Assembly (NCBI GenBank): GCA_003956705.1
Contig: QZCP01000168.1
Coordinates: forward strand, 32,654-96,653
Direction: 5' to 3'
Length of the DNA stretch: 64,000 nucleotides
DNA from: Brevipalpus yothersi
Taxonomy: Eukaryota > Arthropoda > Arachnida > Trombidiformes > Tenuipalpidae
The position numbers and the translations under genes were made by a program. Below are positions 12,439-25,272 of the stretch, one piece after another. Numbering within the stretch: position 1 is the first letter of the stretch; each line of letters starts with the position of its first letter. Below the pieces are notes generated by a model that searched no databases, was not told the origin of the DNA, and saw nothing but the letters and a program-made list of their open reading frames with translations.

Positions 12439-12613
12439 GTTTATCAACAGGAGAGGAGCTTCACCTGAAGAAGATGAGAGCGAAATTGCCAAAAAAATGT
12501 TCCACAATCAACGTGTTGTCCATGCAGCTATTTTGTTCGAAGAATTTGTGAAAGAAATGGCTGCCATAGCTCAAGAGCATGAAACCTTAGGCAACTACAA
12601 AATTTCCCTGTGA
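9032..12613 (+). CDS. FHIP1: FHIP1, FTS- and Hook-interacting protein (FAM160A family)
   Basis: Nine exons join in phase: 9032-9470, 9610-10039, 10114-10498, 10691-10741, 10911-11078, 11188-11267, 11327-12150, 12203-12320 and 12451-12613, giving about 885 residues. Diagnostic blocks are DYLINESILEKI, LLSFVHREGIIGQQARNG, LSGLYSSLPRKL, GFLVPVIGPALHE, FRTMINLNCEDV and the C-terminal AILFEEFVKEMAAIAQEH, all typical of FHIP1 rather than FHIP2. Known members bind Hook proteins and AKTIP/FTS to form the FHF complex, which links early-endosome cargo to dynein. A Hook gene lies 25 kb downstream. The middle of exon 7 is a Ser/Asn-rich linker of low conservation. The last acceptor may instead be at 12439, four codons longer in the same frame. 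The preceding intron contains a (CT)n tract that serves as its pyrimidine run. Confidence 0.93.
12379..12435 (+). repeat. (CT)n inside FHIP1 intron 8
   Basis: About 28 CT units run up to CAAG, immediately before the last-exon acceptor. The microsatellite therefore acts as the polypyrimidine tract of this intron, on the coding strand. Confidence 0.95.
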
Positions 12614-12767
12614 ACCTCATGAAACAATATAAATGCCAATTACATTAGTTGGAGAAATAATCCAGAAAAAAATTTCCCATGCTTATTTATCTGTTAAAGT
12701 GCCTTAATAATTATATCACATTGGTTGTTATACTTTGATATCATCATTATCCTAGTGCAACTCTTTC

Positions 12768-12773
12768 AATAAA
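12768..12773 (+). terminator. Poly(A) signal of FHIP1
   Basis: AATAAA in a T-rich context, 155 bases after the FHIP1 stop codon. Confidence 0.5.
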
Positions 12774-13308
12774 AATTATTTTTTTCGAAACCACAGGAAA
12801 GAATCTTGCTTCTCATAATAATAAAAATGTAAGAAACAGGGCTTAGCTTCAATGGTCCTACTTGCAGCTTAATGTTAGCGAGGAACTTTTGTCTTTATTC
12901 TGCTAATATACGAGCACATAATTTTGGTATCAATATCAATGTGACCTGGCAAAACTGTGTCCAACGAAAAAAAAATTAAGAAATTAAAAAATTCAACGTT
13001 TCTAGCGCAAGCGCAAACTTTTCACTTAAATAGCAAAGCAAATCTCATCACCCAAATCAGGATCATTTTTTTGCAAACTCTACACTTTTAATCTGAATTC
13101 TGAATTTTTGTGGATAGTGTTTCTCCATCAAATCAATTTGGAAGAAGATAATATTTTAATTGATGATGTGTGTTGTGTGTGTGCTTGAGTTTTTGTAGGC
13201 ATGTGTGTATGATGTAACTACCTACCTTTTGTGGATACTCTGTTGTTGTGAATATGATGATGTTCAGATGATCACAACAAACAGCCATTATTATTACACT
13301 GGGTACAC
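12774..13308. other. Intergenic between FHIP1 and AMBRA1
   Basis: No gene seen. The stretch around 12860-12905 (a run with TTAGCGAGGAACTTTTGTCT) resembles 56290-56335, so a short dispersed repeat is likely. The region from 13140 is GT-rich and is the presumed AMBRA1 leader. Confidence 0.5.
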
Positions 13309-16300
13309 ATGATGAAACGAAGTAAGGAAGATATTTTGTTTCCCGGTCTTCAGAGCCATTTGGAATCTCATGGATTACATCAAGATAATAAGACTCGTAA
13401 TATATTGAAAAGTTATGCTGAAGATAAGATTGTTGGCTTCAATTATGAGCCAAAAAGAGTTGCTCTACCATCTACGGTTAAATCAACCTTTTTGGTTGTC
13501 TTTTCTCCTGATGGATCGAAAATGGGTTCTACTCATGGTGATCACAAAATATATGTCACTGATGTGAAAGATGGTAAAATAATCCGTACATTAGGTAAGG
13601 AATACATTAATTTTGGCCAGTTTCTGCTTTTTTCTCTCTAGTACACATCTGTATATTCACTCTCCTTCTGTTGATCATCATTATTAAATGAGATATCAGA
13701 ATCGGGTTTGTTCATATTTCATTTAGATTACTTTTCTCCACTTTCTTTGAAGACTTTCTGGTACTCTTGAGCAAATATGTTCCCTCTAAATATAAGTTAT
13801 TACTCTCAATTTGATTCAATCATCTAAGTTGGATGATCATTGCCAGATTGATGTGATGTCAACTTTTGGGTTGACCGATATTTTCAGGCTTTCAAGCTTT
13901 GTTCCCAATTGCCCTAGAATATAGCATCTCGTGGCATGAAATTTGATTTGAATGTTGCAAAAAGCTGAATTCCAGCTACCTGATCACATTCTTCACCTTT
14001 AGAATGATAGAATATTCACTTCAAACTTTTATTCATAACTAGAAGAGGCAGTAACCTACTTTTGGGTTGCATCGATAAGATGTTTATATAGAACGTAATC
14101 TTTTCAGTCAACTTTGGCAATTCCTATCTGATTGTTAACAATCTCTCATTTCCCACAGAGGGACATCCACGGACACCATGGTGTCTCGCATTTCATCCTA
14201 GTCTCACAAACATACTTGCCTCTGGTTGTTTGGCCGGACAAGTTCGAGTTTGGGATCTCAAATCAGGCGATTGTGAGTTATGGGTAAACTCGCATGACCA
14301 GCTGATAGCCTCTTTAGCATTCCACCCGATAGATCACCTTATTTTGATAGCCACTTATAATGAGCTTCATTTTTGGGATTGGAGACAACGCCAGAAGCCT
14401 TTTCTCACTCTTACAACGCCATCAGAGAAAGAAAAAGTCCGTTTCATCAAATTTGAAAGTTCGGGTAAAAAGATCATCACTGGCATATCAAACATTCCCT
14501 CCTTAAGATCTCATAGGTGAGAATATTTAGCCATCCAGAATGTTGATGTAGACGTATTCACTTGTTGTTGGTAGTCTATAGTAAACGTCCATCACTGAGT
14601 TTATGAGTTTTTACTTATCATAGATGAGCTGCTCTCTACATAAGACATATTCTAATCAATCGTTTTCAATATTATCTTACACACAGTCACACAAACCATA
14701 GTCACTACCTTACACATCACTATTCAGATCACACGAGTCGACATTCGCATCAATCAGTTCACCCAACAAACACCATAGCATCTAGTTTGCTCACCCCTAG
14801 AAGCCCTGATTCTATGAATACCTCAACTTTGGACTCGAATGTTGTCAATTTACCTCCCTCATCAAGTGTTAGCTCGGGATCTCCTGCATCCTTAGCTATG
14901 CGAAGGTCCAACATCTTATCGAGAGTGATGAGCATGTACAGGCAATTGGATGGACTAGAGGAAACTAGAGGCTCATACATGGACGGCTCTTCAACTGCAT
15001 CACCAAGCGCTGAGCTTGAAGAGCTCAACCGTATGTTCGAATCTTCATCATCTGCCGAACATTTCCTCGATCGTTTCCGTAATCCACATCATCCTGACTC
15101 CCCTCTCTTGGTTTCAAATGCTAATTCAATGAATTTAGCTAGCAATGGTGAGTTATCTTGATATTCAACTCATTATTTCGTTCGAGTCTTTCCTCTCTTC
15201 CTATTCCTAAGGAATTATAAACGAACAATCGTTCGATCATTATTTTCGTTGTTTTATGCGTGGATGGTAAGAAAATTTCACTGCGTAGCTCATAACGTTG
15301 AGTGGCTCATTTACGAACCATTTTGATGAGCTAGTGAGCAAGTTTAAGATAAGCAGTGGCTTATTAAAATATTCTAAAGTTTTCGAAAAGCTCAATCGTC
15401 TCATGACTCCTGTGTTCTTGCTACTCTGAAGAATGCTTTATTAGCTACTTGATGAGCAGAAGTGGAGAAAATTCTCATCACTATTAAACTTTTTACAGCT
15501 CGCAGCGAGATGACCGCCGAAGACGTTGCATCAGCCAGTGGACGGAGCACGAGTGGGAGCAGTACAAGTGATCGAGAAAGTGCTCTTAGTACAACGAGCA
15601 GGCCTTTGTCTCCAGCAGTCTCATCCCGAATAGATGATGCTCGTGATTTCGCTCAATCTTTGACCGAACGATTTGAAAACTCATCAGGAGATGGATCTGG
15701 AAGTAGCACGCCGACCCAAGGCGATGACTCCAATTTGATGAGTACTTTTCATAAGCTACATTCGTTCTGTACCCGATTAGCCAGCTTGATACAACTTCAA
15801 GGAGAAAACGGCGGTAGAGCTGGGTCAGCATCTGCCAGTAGTAGCTCACAGTTGAATCCTAACTTTTCTGGAAACAATTCGACGGGTGAGGGTGAACATT
15901 CATTCTTCCAAGTTCCAATTAACTAAGTCTCATTTTTCCTCTAGCCACATCAGCGAACCCGAGTACAAATAATCAAGTCATATCTAGAAGGGAGGGTGAA
16001 TCATCAAATGCTTTCACCATTAACAATGATGGTGATAACGCGACAGAATTGCAGTCTAGTAGTATTTCCTTAACAGGTTTGGTAGATAGACTGCACAGTG
16101 CTCTTCAGAATATGTCCACTGCTGCCTTAACTTCTGTGATGGCTCATGAACAAATACAGCAAGCTCGTCAACGGGTTTATGAAATACTTGAGCACTTGGG
16201 CAATGTGTCAGGCTATCGCGCTAGATTATCTAATTTGCGCGATCAGCTATTTGAAATGGCAGAACGAACCCCAGAAAGTGACCAACAACGTTTGGATTTC

Positions 16301-17785
16301 ATTCACTGTCTTTGGCTGGTGGAAATGTGCATTCAATTAACCAAGCGTATGCAGAGAATTCTTGCCGCTGATGTTCGACTGAATCAGTTGGCATTGAATA
16401 GCTCATTATTTGTTCCTTCAAATTCTAATGACAACGACTCTCGAGAATCGATGTCACCCATTCGATATCCAGCCCGTGAACGTAATCTCAGCCATATTGC
16501 GAAGCGACCTCGCCTCTCCTTAACTCAATCAGCTACAACATCCAGTGCCGGGAGTCCCAGTGGATCTCGAGCACCTGATAGTCCTCGGAATGACTCTGAT
16601 GACAGTGATTCTAGACAAGAGCCTATACCATCCACATCATCTGGAATAACGAGACCTCGTTATCAAAGTAATTCATGGTTAATCCGCTCTCGATCAATGA
16701 GGGGTGGTGGTGGCTCATCTCCATCTTCTCCTCGCTCTTCTCCTCGGTCCACTCCATCTCCGGTGTCTTATTCTTCTTCAGGTCAAACATTGCGATCACC
16801 AATGTTCAATATTCCTACCGTGAGAATATCCGGGCCCGAAGGAACTGGTTCATGGGGTATCGCTGATGATCTCTTAGATCCTCGTTTGGCTAGAAACAGA
16901 CCTCGAAGCCCTCCACTGCCAGAAATCCATCAGGTTCTACACTCAACTCCATTCTCCGAGCGCTATTCTGTCCTCATGCCACCCACTCCTCCACCCAATA
17001 TGTCCTCTTTACACAATCCTTCACAGCATATTTGGCTTTCACTCAGTGGAGCATCGGCAGGCTATCCTGAATTGGGAGTTTTCAGTGGTCCAGCAATCGG
17101 TAACCATTGTGATTCTCGTATACAATGTTGGAACTTTTCTCAATTTGAATTGCCGGATCTTAAAGATGCTCAAGCAAATCTTGTGGTACAAAAATGTCGC
17201 ATACAAAATGATGCTAGCATCGACATCTCACAGAATGGTGATCTTCTTGCTTGTCTAGTCCCAGTAGAGTCTTCCACTTCGGTGAATCTATGTATTTACT
17301 CGCTTAATCCTCGAACTTTTGCTCAATGCTTCTATGTTTGGACCTTTGGATCGAATGCACTGTCTGTCTCTCTCAGTGAAATGAGCCGATACATATTGGT
17401 AGGGTTGGCTTCACCTCAGGCCAGTCATTTTTTCCATCATCCTAACGAGCCAGTGATCATTGGACAAGTTTTCAAACTTAATGAGAAGAGTAAATCAAGT
17501 CCACCAACATTGCAACACATTAAAAATATCGAGGTTTTACGTGGTGATGAATATTTTAGCTTAACGTCTATTAAATGGCTACCTAATCCTGGCCAAGGTT
17601 TGATATATGCTACAAATAGGGGTCACTTGGTTATGTGTCGTCCAGATGCTAAAAATTTAGTTGGACATCACCCTTCCCACTCTAATACAAACCATTTAAG
17701 GTCCACAACTGGAACTCAGACTTGCTCACTTCGCACTGGCACTCTATCAATTGGCACTCAAACTACAGATGCTCCAATTAACTGA
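13309..17785 (+). CDS. AMBRA1: AMBRA1, autophagy and cyclin-D ubiquitin ligase adaptor
   Basis: Five exons join in phase: 13309-13594, 14159-14516, 14687-15147, 15499-15885 and 15945-17785, giving 1110 residues (human about 1298). The N-terminal WD40 part has the family blocks STFLVVFSPDGSKMGSTH, GHPRTPWCLAFHP, LASGCLAGQVRVWDL and IASLAFHPIDHLILIATYNE. A long Ser-rich disordered middle (roughly residues 210-680) is followed by a second beta-propeller-like half. AMBRA1 is known as a DDB1-CUL4 substrate receptor that acts on cyclin D and on the Beclin-1 autophagy complex. The last 25 residues contain two TQT motifs (about 1088-1090 and 1102-1104), like the pair by which vertebrate AMBRA1 binds dynein light chain. 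A poly(A) signal follows at 17918. Confidence 0.95.
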
Positions 17786-17917
17786 GCTGAGCTTTTACTT
17801 GTATTTCAATGATACAAACTATTTAGCTAACTATGTATAATTTTTTCATCTCATCCGATATATACATTTCAAAAATGAAAGTGTCGCTGTCCACAGTAAA
17901 ATATGCCCAACAGTAGA

Positions 17918-17923
17918 AATAAA
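17918..17923 (+). terminator. Poly(A) signal of AMBRA1
   Basis: AATAAA 133 bases after the AMBRA1 stop codon. Confidence 0.5.
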
Positions 17924-19096
17924 AGATATAATGTAATTTGAATGGTAAAATATCCTAATTGCGGATGCAAATGAATAAATAGTCAAAAAAGTTTGCTTTT
18001 CATATTATGTACACCCCGTTGGACCAATTTATATATCCACTATACATGTTTAGCGGTGTTAGGAAAAAATGAAGAAAAAATCAACGTCTCTATCATAGTA
18101 TCTCTTTCGTCGCAAGAATCAAGAATCAAAGTTTTTGGTTAAAGTTCCTTGACTCCTGCTCATGCGGCTTGAATGATGATTGTTTTGATTATCAGCCAAA
18201 CACGCGAACACAATTGTATGTGTTGATGAAGATGATTTCATGTTGATGGTGGTCTACATGTACTAGTCTCCGGCGGAAACTGTGAACAAAAAATCAATAA
18301 ATTTTAGGGACCAATCCATCTCACTTAGAATTAAGTACATCTGGATAAAGTTGATCCCATGGTGAGGCTCTCCAAAGTCATACTTGAAGTGTTTAGTTGA
18401 CCAAAAGAATGTGACCCTAATCTGAGTAGAATGTTCATGAATAGTGAAACTTGAATTTTAAATATTTAATTTGATTACTCTAGTGACAAGTGATAGATGA
18501 TTTATATGTTCATCATTTGGGCTCAGGAGTTTTCAATTTTTCAGCAAATCTACCCCAAAATTCTTGTAGCTTTTCAGTTCTCGAACCAAGTTCTCAAAAC
18601 TTTCCGTCAACCAGAGTCTGGATTCCAGACACAGGATCAGAATCTTGGCTAGAAGGATTTAATATCGAGATATCAAGACATCATCTCGATAACTTGTTGG
18701 GTTGCTTGGAGCAACTGCTGTAGAGTTTTGAGTGAAGTTCTAATAGCACCCTCTACGTTATTGTGAGACTTCGAAGTCAGTTTAATATGTGTGTGCGAGG
18801 ATGAACAGTTCTCAATCGATTGGCTGTTCGAATTTCTTCAATTATCATCAAAATTTTTGTGGATATAAATAAATAAATTGGTGAAAGAGAATAGGAATTA
18901 TTTTCACTTTATATACTTGTGTAATGGTGAATCATTTGGATTGGAATATATTTATTTGTGTGTGTGCTTAATGTTCTAATAATTGTGTCTGTGATTATTA
19001 TCATTATTATTATTATTATTGTTCCCTCGCTCTCTTGATGATGAAGATGACATTAGGTTTCACCTATTTTCGCTCATTGAGAAGCAAGTAGAGAAA
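17924..19096. other. Intergenic between AMBRA1 and X11
   Basis: Most of it is the repeat copy at 18085-18580. The rest is AT-rich and ends in an (ATT)n patch at 18993-19020 just before the X11 reading frame. Upstream non-coding exons of X11 may lie here but cannot be shown. Confidence 0.5.
18085..18580 (+). repeat. Dispersed 0.5 kb repeat, copy A
   Basis: Closely matches 37045-37530 in the same orientation. Shared landmarks are CTCATGCGGCTTGAATGATG, CAGCCAAACACGCGAACA, GTTGATCCCATGGTGAGG and CTCTAGTGACAAGTGATAG. A few small indels separate the copies. There is no long open frame. Copy A lies between AMBRA1 and X11, and copy B between FAS and Hook, so both sit in 3'/5' intergenic space of plus-strand genes. 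Confidence 0.9.
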
Positions 19097-22000
19097 ATGG
19101 ATCGATTAGAAATCTCATCAGAAGAATCTGGTGACTATGATGAAGCCATTGAACGACTTTTTCCAAAATGTCGACCCAAAAGAGGATTCAAGAAATCAAC
19201 AACCGTACAGAATATGGAAGAAACAGTGAAAAGTGAGGAAACATCTCGAATATCATCATCAGGATCTTTGCCAATCCTATCCACCGCTTTGAAAGGTGAC
19301 GAAGTGAAGCTGAATAATCTTTTCATTAGTCGTAATGTTGACAAGAGAGACAGTTCCGATGAGAATGAACATACCAAAGATGATGTTACTCAGTCAAACA
19401 TTATGTCGGATAGTGATGAGGACGATGATGATGATGATGATGAAAGATCTAGTGAAGATAGATTTGTGATTGGAAATTTACCGATAGCTAAATACAAGAC
19501 ATCTCCTCGTCGATATGTTCCGAGAAATGCATTATCACCAAGGGACCGAAATCAGAATGAATCAAGAAAAGAACCTGTTAAGCAAACGTATCGATTTGTT
19601 CCAAAAGCTCAACCAGGATATCCTCAGAGACTTTATTCAACTGAGGATACCAATAGTCACGATAAGAGTGGAGAAACTACCTCATTTCCCCATCCCAAAG
19701 TATTTCCCAATAAAATTGTGAAATCTATTTTGGCTATTCCGGAATCATCGACAGTCCATGATAGTCTCAGTGATGGCAGAATTTTTGACGATGATGGATC
19801 ATCCCATTCACTGGATGCTTCTTCGATATCATTTATGGAAAATAATCACTCAAAAGAGAAAGCTAAACTCTCACCATTTTCTCATGCTGCTACCAATAAC
19901 TCAATTAACAATAATAATCTCAGTGAACGACTTCAATCTAATGGCTCTGATGACTCATCGATAGATCAATATCCTATGAATGAAAGTGTTCCGTGCAAAT
20001 ATTTTAATGACACACTAACTGATTTTTTATCATCACCTTTGAAAGATGGTAAACGCTCTAGTGACTCTGTTTCAACACCATCATCTATGACCAGAAAAAA
20101 AGAATGTCTTTCCAACTTTCCGAGTAACAAGAAGCCTCTCCCCCAAATGTCTACCAGACCATCTCATTTCATTAACGATTATCTTGTGCCTAAAGAGACC
20201 AATATTGATGATATCTGTCACGATTTACATAATTTTAGCCCATCTCCTGAAGTTACCGATTGTGATAGTGAAGAAATTGAAAGTGAATTTTCTATCGAAG
20301 GCAGTCTCCATCCATCTTCACGATACAATAAGATGCCAGTATTGGAAGATGGCCTTTCAACTGGTGTACCATCATTGGATAATGAGCTTGACGATGATAC
20401 TTATGATGATGTCTCCTTTCCCCTTGACTCAACCGCATCACCAAGGCATGATCGAGATAAGCAGCAATTGAATAGGGATACTCATCGCAGCAACACATGT
20501 CAAGAAAATACAAACACACACAGCGACCCGTTAGGTTGTCGTAACCATCATAGTCTTTCAGAATCACCTGCTACTGAGCGATCATCTCGACATAAAAATA
20601 GCATTAATTCAAGCTGCCTCAAAACAATTGGTAAGTTTTTCTCTTATTTATTATTTCTTATGCCTTAATCTTCAATTTGAAGTCAAATTGAAAATTCTCA
20701 CATTTCTTATATTTGTATTGCACAGACTTATCTTTCGACCCAAGACCAGACCACGAAACGCCAGCTGCTTATCTCGGCACGTGTGAGCGAAAAAGTGAGA
20801 CCAAAATTGATGGGAGTTTTGGGCATAACAGATCATATCAAAACGATTCGCAAGGTTGTGTAAACAGTATGGGGGGCTCAAATAATCTTAATTTTCCAAG
20901 GTTAGTCCTTATGAGTGATCATTATTATCCAGTAATAAAGATGAATTTTCATGTGATTTCCAGATCTGAACGTCCAGGTCAAATTAATCGTAAAAGTGTC
21001 AATTCTACTTGTAATAAACCTCCATATGTTGACGATAGTTCACGAAGAGATGATGAGCGCTCACATTTTAGCGAAGGTTTGTTGCACTTTTTGTTGCACT
21101 TTGATTTTATATGCTATTGTCTTGGTTATTTTCTAATGTATTCCTCTAACAGATTGTGATACAGATCAAGAAACCGACCGGCTTCTTGGGGCTCAAAGAG
21201 CTGAAGAGAAAAATCATTACGAAGAGAAGGTGATTGTCTACTCGATGCACCTAGGAATTTCTGTTCAAATTGTTTCCAAATGAATTGAGATTGATGAGAA
21301 CTTTTTATCTATTTTTCTAGTCAAATGGGTTGAGCAGAAAAAAGAATAGTTCACGAGAAAGTAAGTACATAGTGTATGACTAATTGCATGACTAACTGTG
21401 TTACTATTCTATCTCTCTAATCTTTACTTATCACACATATCTAACACTAACTTTCCCTCATAACACTTCCCTCTCTATTATCGGTAAGTTAACAATTTCT
21501 TTGGGATCTTATTACGGATGAAATTCTAAAATCATTTTCTCTCTACATTCAGAAAAACTTCATCATCCATCAGTTCTAATCGAAGGAGTACTTTTTCGAG
21601 CTCGATATCTTGGATCATGTCAATTAGTATGCGAAGGGCAGCCAACAAAAGCTACCCGCATGATGCAAGCTGAGGAGGCTGTTTCTAGAATCAAGGTAAG
21701 AACAGTCTAGCAATCTAAACTTGACCCTCATCTTGAACCTTTCTTTCCCCGCTTTCCAATCGTTTGTGAAGTCGGTAAGTTCGATTTGTACCCAAAATCC
21801 ATCCAATTCTCTACATACGTTTGCTGTAGAATCGTTTTGCTTGCAATTTCACCTAGAATATCGTATCTTCCCGTAAACTAGGACAGAATATTAGAAGAAT
21901 GATATTTTTCTCATCTTTTCGTTTTTAAATCTTTCTAATGAGAAATACTTTCATATCAACAGGATCCGGATGGAGAGAATCAGCCTCGTCCTGAAGTTGA

Positions 22001-23319
22001 TCTGTTTATATCAACGGAAAAGATTATGGTTCTTAATACCGATTTGAAAGTAAGCTTGCAAATGATACATAATTCACAGAACATGAACAATTATTTGATT
22101 TGCTAGGAAATCATGATGGATCATGCACTTCGTTCGATATCATACATTGCAGACATTGGGGATCTTCTAGTTCTTATGACTAGAAGAAAAATTGCCAGCT
22201 CTCCTGATGATGCCAGTGAGGGGCGAATCAAACGCATTCCAAAGATGACATGCCATGTATTTGAATCTGAAGAAGCTCAATTCATAGCTCAATCCATTGG
22301 ACAAGCATTCCAAGTGGCTTTCATGGAATTCCTCAAAGCAAATGGAATAGAGGATAGTGGCTTTGTCAAAGAGATGGATTATCAAGAAGTTTTAAATTCT
22401 CAGGAAATATTAGGAAATGAATTGGAGATGTTTGCTCGAAAAGATCGTCGGAAAGAGGTTTGTTTTATTTGTTCTGGTGTTCAATGGCCACTAAATTATG
22501 ATATTTTCGAACATTTCAGGTCATAGTTCCAAAGCAGAAAAAAGAGAAAATGGGAATGGTGATAGTTGAATCTGGTTGGGGATCAATGCTGCCAACTGTG
22601 GTGATAGCAAATATGTCGCAGAATGGCCCTGCCGCACGATGTGGTCATCTCAACGTAGGGGATCAAATAATTGGTAAGATCTCAATTGATAAATTAAGCT
22701 CGATTCATGATTCATTCTTCTATTCTCTAGCTATTAATGGAATAAGTCTAGTCGGCTTACCCCTTGCTACTTGTCAAAACTACATAAAAGTAAGTATTCT
22801 ATAAAAGTGAGGGATTGGTCAATCTATATTTAATCATTCAATCTTTCCAGAGCACTAAATATCTGGAAGCAGTTAAACTCACAGTTGTTCCATGTCCACC
22901 CGTAGTTGAAGTAAAAATTAAAAGACCCGATACCAAATATCAATTAGGTTTCAGTGTGCAAAACGGTGTGGTAAGTGTTCAAGTTCATGGATTGAAATTC
23001 CTTTATGTATGGATGTTTATCATTTCCTGGTTTCTCGAATAGATTTGCAGCCTTCTCAGGGGTGGTATCGCTGAGAGAGGAGGTGTTCGAGTTGGTCATC
23101 GCATCATTGAAATCAATGAGCAGAGTGTAGTTGCTGTTCCCCATGAAAGGATTGTCAATCTTCTTGCAACGTCTGTAGGAGAGGTGAGAAAAATTCGCTG
23201 AAGAATTATCTCTTGAAATTCTATTCTTGTACTTTTTTGCCCTCTAGATCACAATGAAAACCATGCCAACAGCTATGTTCCGACTTTTGACCGGGCAAGA
23301 ATCACCGGTTTTCATCTGA
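19097..23319 (+). CDS. APBA: X11/Mint (APBA, lin-10) adaptor: PTB plus two PDZ domains
   Basis: Thirteen exons join in phase to 1021 residues: 19097-20630, 20726-20900, 20964-21076, 21153-21229, 21321-21360, 21553-21695, 21963-22049, 22107-22457, 22520-22673, 22731-22789, 22851-22970, 23043-23183 and 23248-23319. The N-terminal half is acidic, Ser-rich and poorly conserved. A PTB domain starts at VLIEGVLFRARYLGSCQLV (about residue 654) and contains ISYIADIGDLLVLMTRR. PDZ1 carries GPAARCGHLNVGDQI, PDZ2 carries GFSVQNGVICSLLRGGIAER, and the tail reads FRLLTGQESPVFI. X11 proteins bind the NPxY motif of APP-family receptors and organise synaptic and polarised trafficking. The conserved C-terminal PVFI is thought to fold back onto PDZ1. 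The ATG at 19097 is the first in frame; an upstream exon cannot be excluded. Confidence 0.94.
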
Positions 23320-25272
23320 AGAAATAGATCGCTTCTATTGGAAAACTTGTGAAACTGTGTATAGCCTGACGCCATCAGTCATTCCACAATTCAGTTTGAG
23401 ATTAAATTAAATGGAATGATTGAAGCAGAAGATCACTCTAGTCTTATGATTTCCAAACGAAATTATAAAATTATCTTTGTACACATCATCTGGAAAATTT
23501 GGCCACCCATTATTCTTGTGAGCTGAACCAAGTCAAAATTTATGATGATGCCACATTTTATGGTCACGTATCGTTCGTCAGATTTTTCTATTAAAAGTCA
23601 TAAAGTTTAAAATGAAATATCTCTTGATTTTGTCTAAATTTCTTTGAAGTTTATAGATTTTGAAGAGAGATTAGTTGGTGATCATGGTGATTCCACCTGA
23701 TATGAGACACTCGATGTGATAAAAGACAACTTGATTACTTGATTAGGAATAAATTCCATCGGTATTCGAGCATTCCCAAGGAATTAAGAATGTGAGAATT
23801 GGCGCTGGCCATCCATAAAATGCCAACATTTTGTCATCCAAGTGGAATGGCAAGCTTTTCCTTCAAGAAAAATCACCACTCAGCCATCTCATCCTGACCA
23901 GTCCATGGCTCAAAATATAAAAATTCATGTACCTATTGTGTACACTTGTCCTGGGCCCCTACCCTAACATACATGTAATATAACATAATGTACAAAGTAT
24001 TACGCTCTTGGTGCGATAGTCACAACCATTAACCTAACATGACATCGACTGACCTATGATAGAAAAAAATTCAAACCATTCACATCATCTGAGCTAATTC
24101 CTTTGCTTTCTCTGAAACGTTACAGATTCATTTATTCTGTGATACCGACCTTACGATGTTAATGCTGTCACTAGGACAGAAACATGTGAATTGAATTAAT
24201 ATTATTTCAAAAGAATTTATTAAATGGCTTGGAAGTAATACAGCGTAAAAGGGCGTGCATTATCAGGAATAAGATGAACTACTATTTTTTGAAAAATTTC
24301 ATATAAAATAATTTTATAATAAAAAATTTTTATTAAAAATTTGAATGAAGCACGAAAAAAAGATCTAAAAAAGCGAATGAAGCGCTATTGTGGAAAAAAT
24401 GTGAAGCTTTTTCGTGTAAATTTTTGTGAGTACTTTTAAATGGACACATCTCATTGATGTAGTTAAAGGGAATATGATATGTATTTCCAAGTGTTTTTCA
24501 TAGATTATCAATTTATGTGATCATCTTGTCTTAGTAGTGATCAATTGATTATTGATTGATTGTATTGCAAATTTAGCTTATAGTGTGTGTGTGTGTGTGT
24601 ATATATATGTGTATGTGTATTGGAACGCATCTTACCAGCCGAATTATTAGAGTTGTTCAATCAACAACAATTATGGTTTCGTAACAGAGAATCGTTGTTG
24701 TTGTTTGTTTGACTTGGTTGAATATTTGTTTCTACATAATTTTCAGGAACAACATCATGATTTCTCTTTGTACATCTTTTGCATCAATAAGGGCTACAAG
24801 AGAATTGTATTGTGATTCTTCAAGAATATCATATATATCGTTGTATTCATTGTTTCAAATTGATCATTTACAATATTGTCTCTTTGACTTACTGAGGCAA
24901 AGGGATCCATTTACCACACCAACATCAATACCACCAACAATCACATCACCATCATTCGGGTTGTTGTTATAATCAAGTGTATTAATCTGTTTACATCTAC
25001 ACCACTACTACTCCTGCTTCCTGCATAATAGTAGTCATAAGGCTAAGGCTACGATTGTATACATTGCTAATACTGTCTGTATATTCATAAAAGTATTGCA
25101 TTTTATTTTTACACACACATACACGCATACATACATTCATACACATACATATATACATATATTCTCATTCAATTGATCACATACAACCTTAAGAGAAATC
25201 ATTGCTTCAGATCAGAAATCTGCAACTTATCTTTTCCCTCTCCTGTACCTCAACATTGGACCTCGCCGTATC
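23320..25272. other. Intergenic between X11 and DLK
   Basis: No gene seen. It contains an AT-rich run (24290-24360), a (GT)n patch with an ATATAT extension (24580-24610) and a (CA/TA)-rich patch (25110-25165). The open frame at 24709-24972 lacks recognisable content and probably lies in the DLK leader. Confidence 0.5.

Noticed and set aside
12308..12440. Ser-Leu repeat protein segment encoded by the CT tract
   Set aside because: The tract lies in FHIP1 intron 8. Splicing 12320 to 12451 restores the family C terminus.
24709..24972. Small plus-strand ORF before DLK
   Set aside because: No family feature, composition like AT-rich leader, and no splice site linking it to DLK was found.
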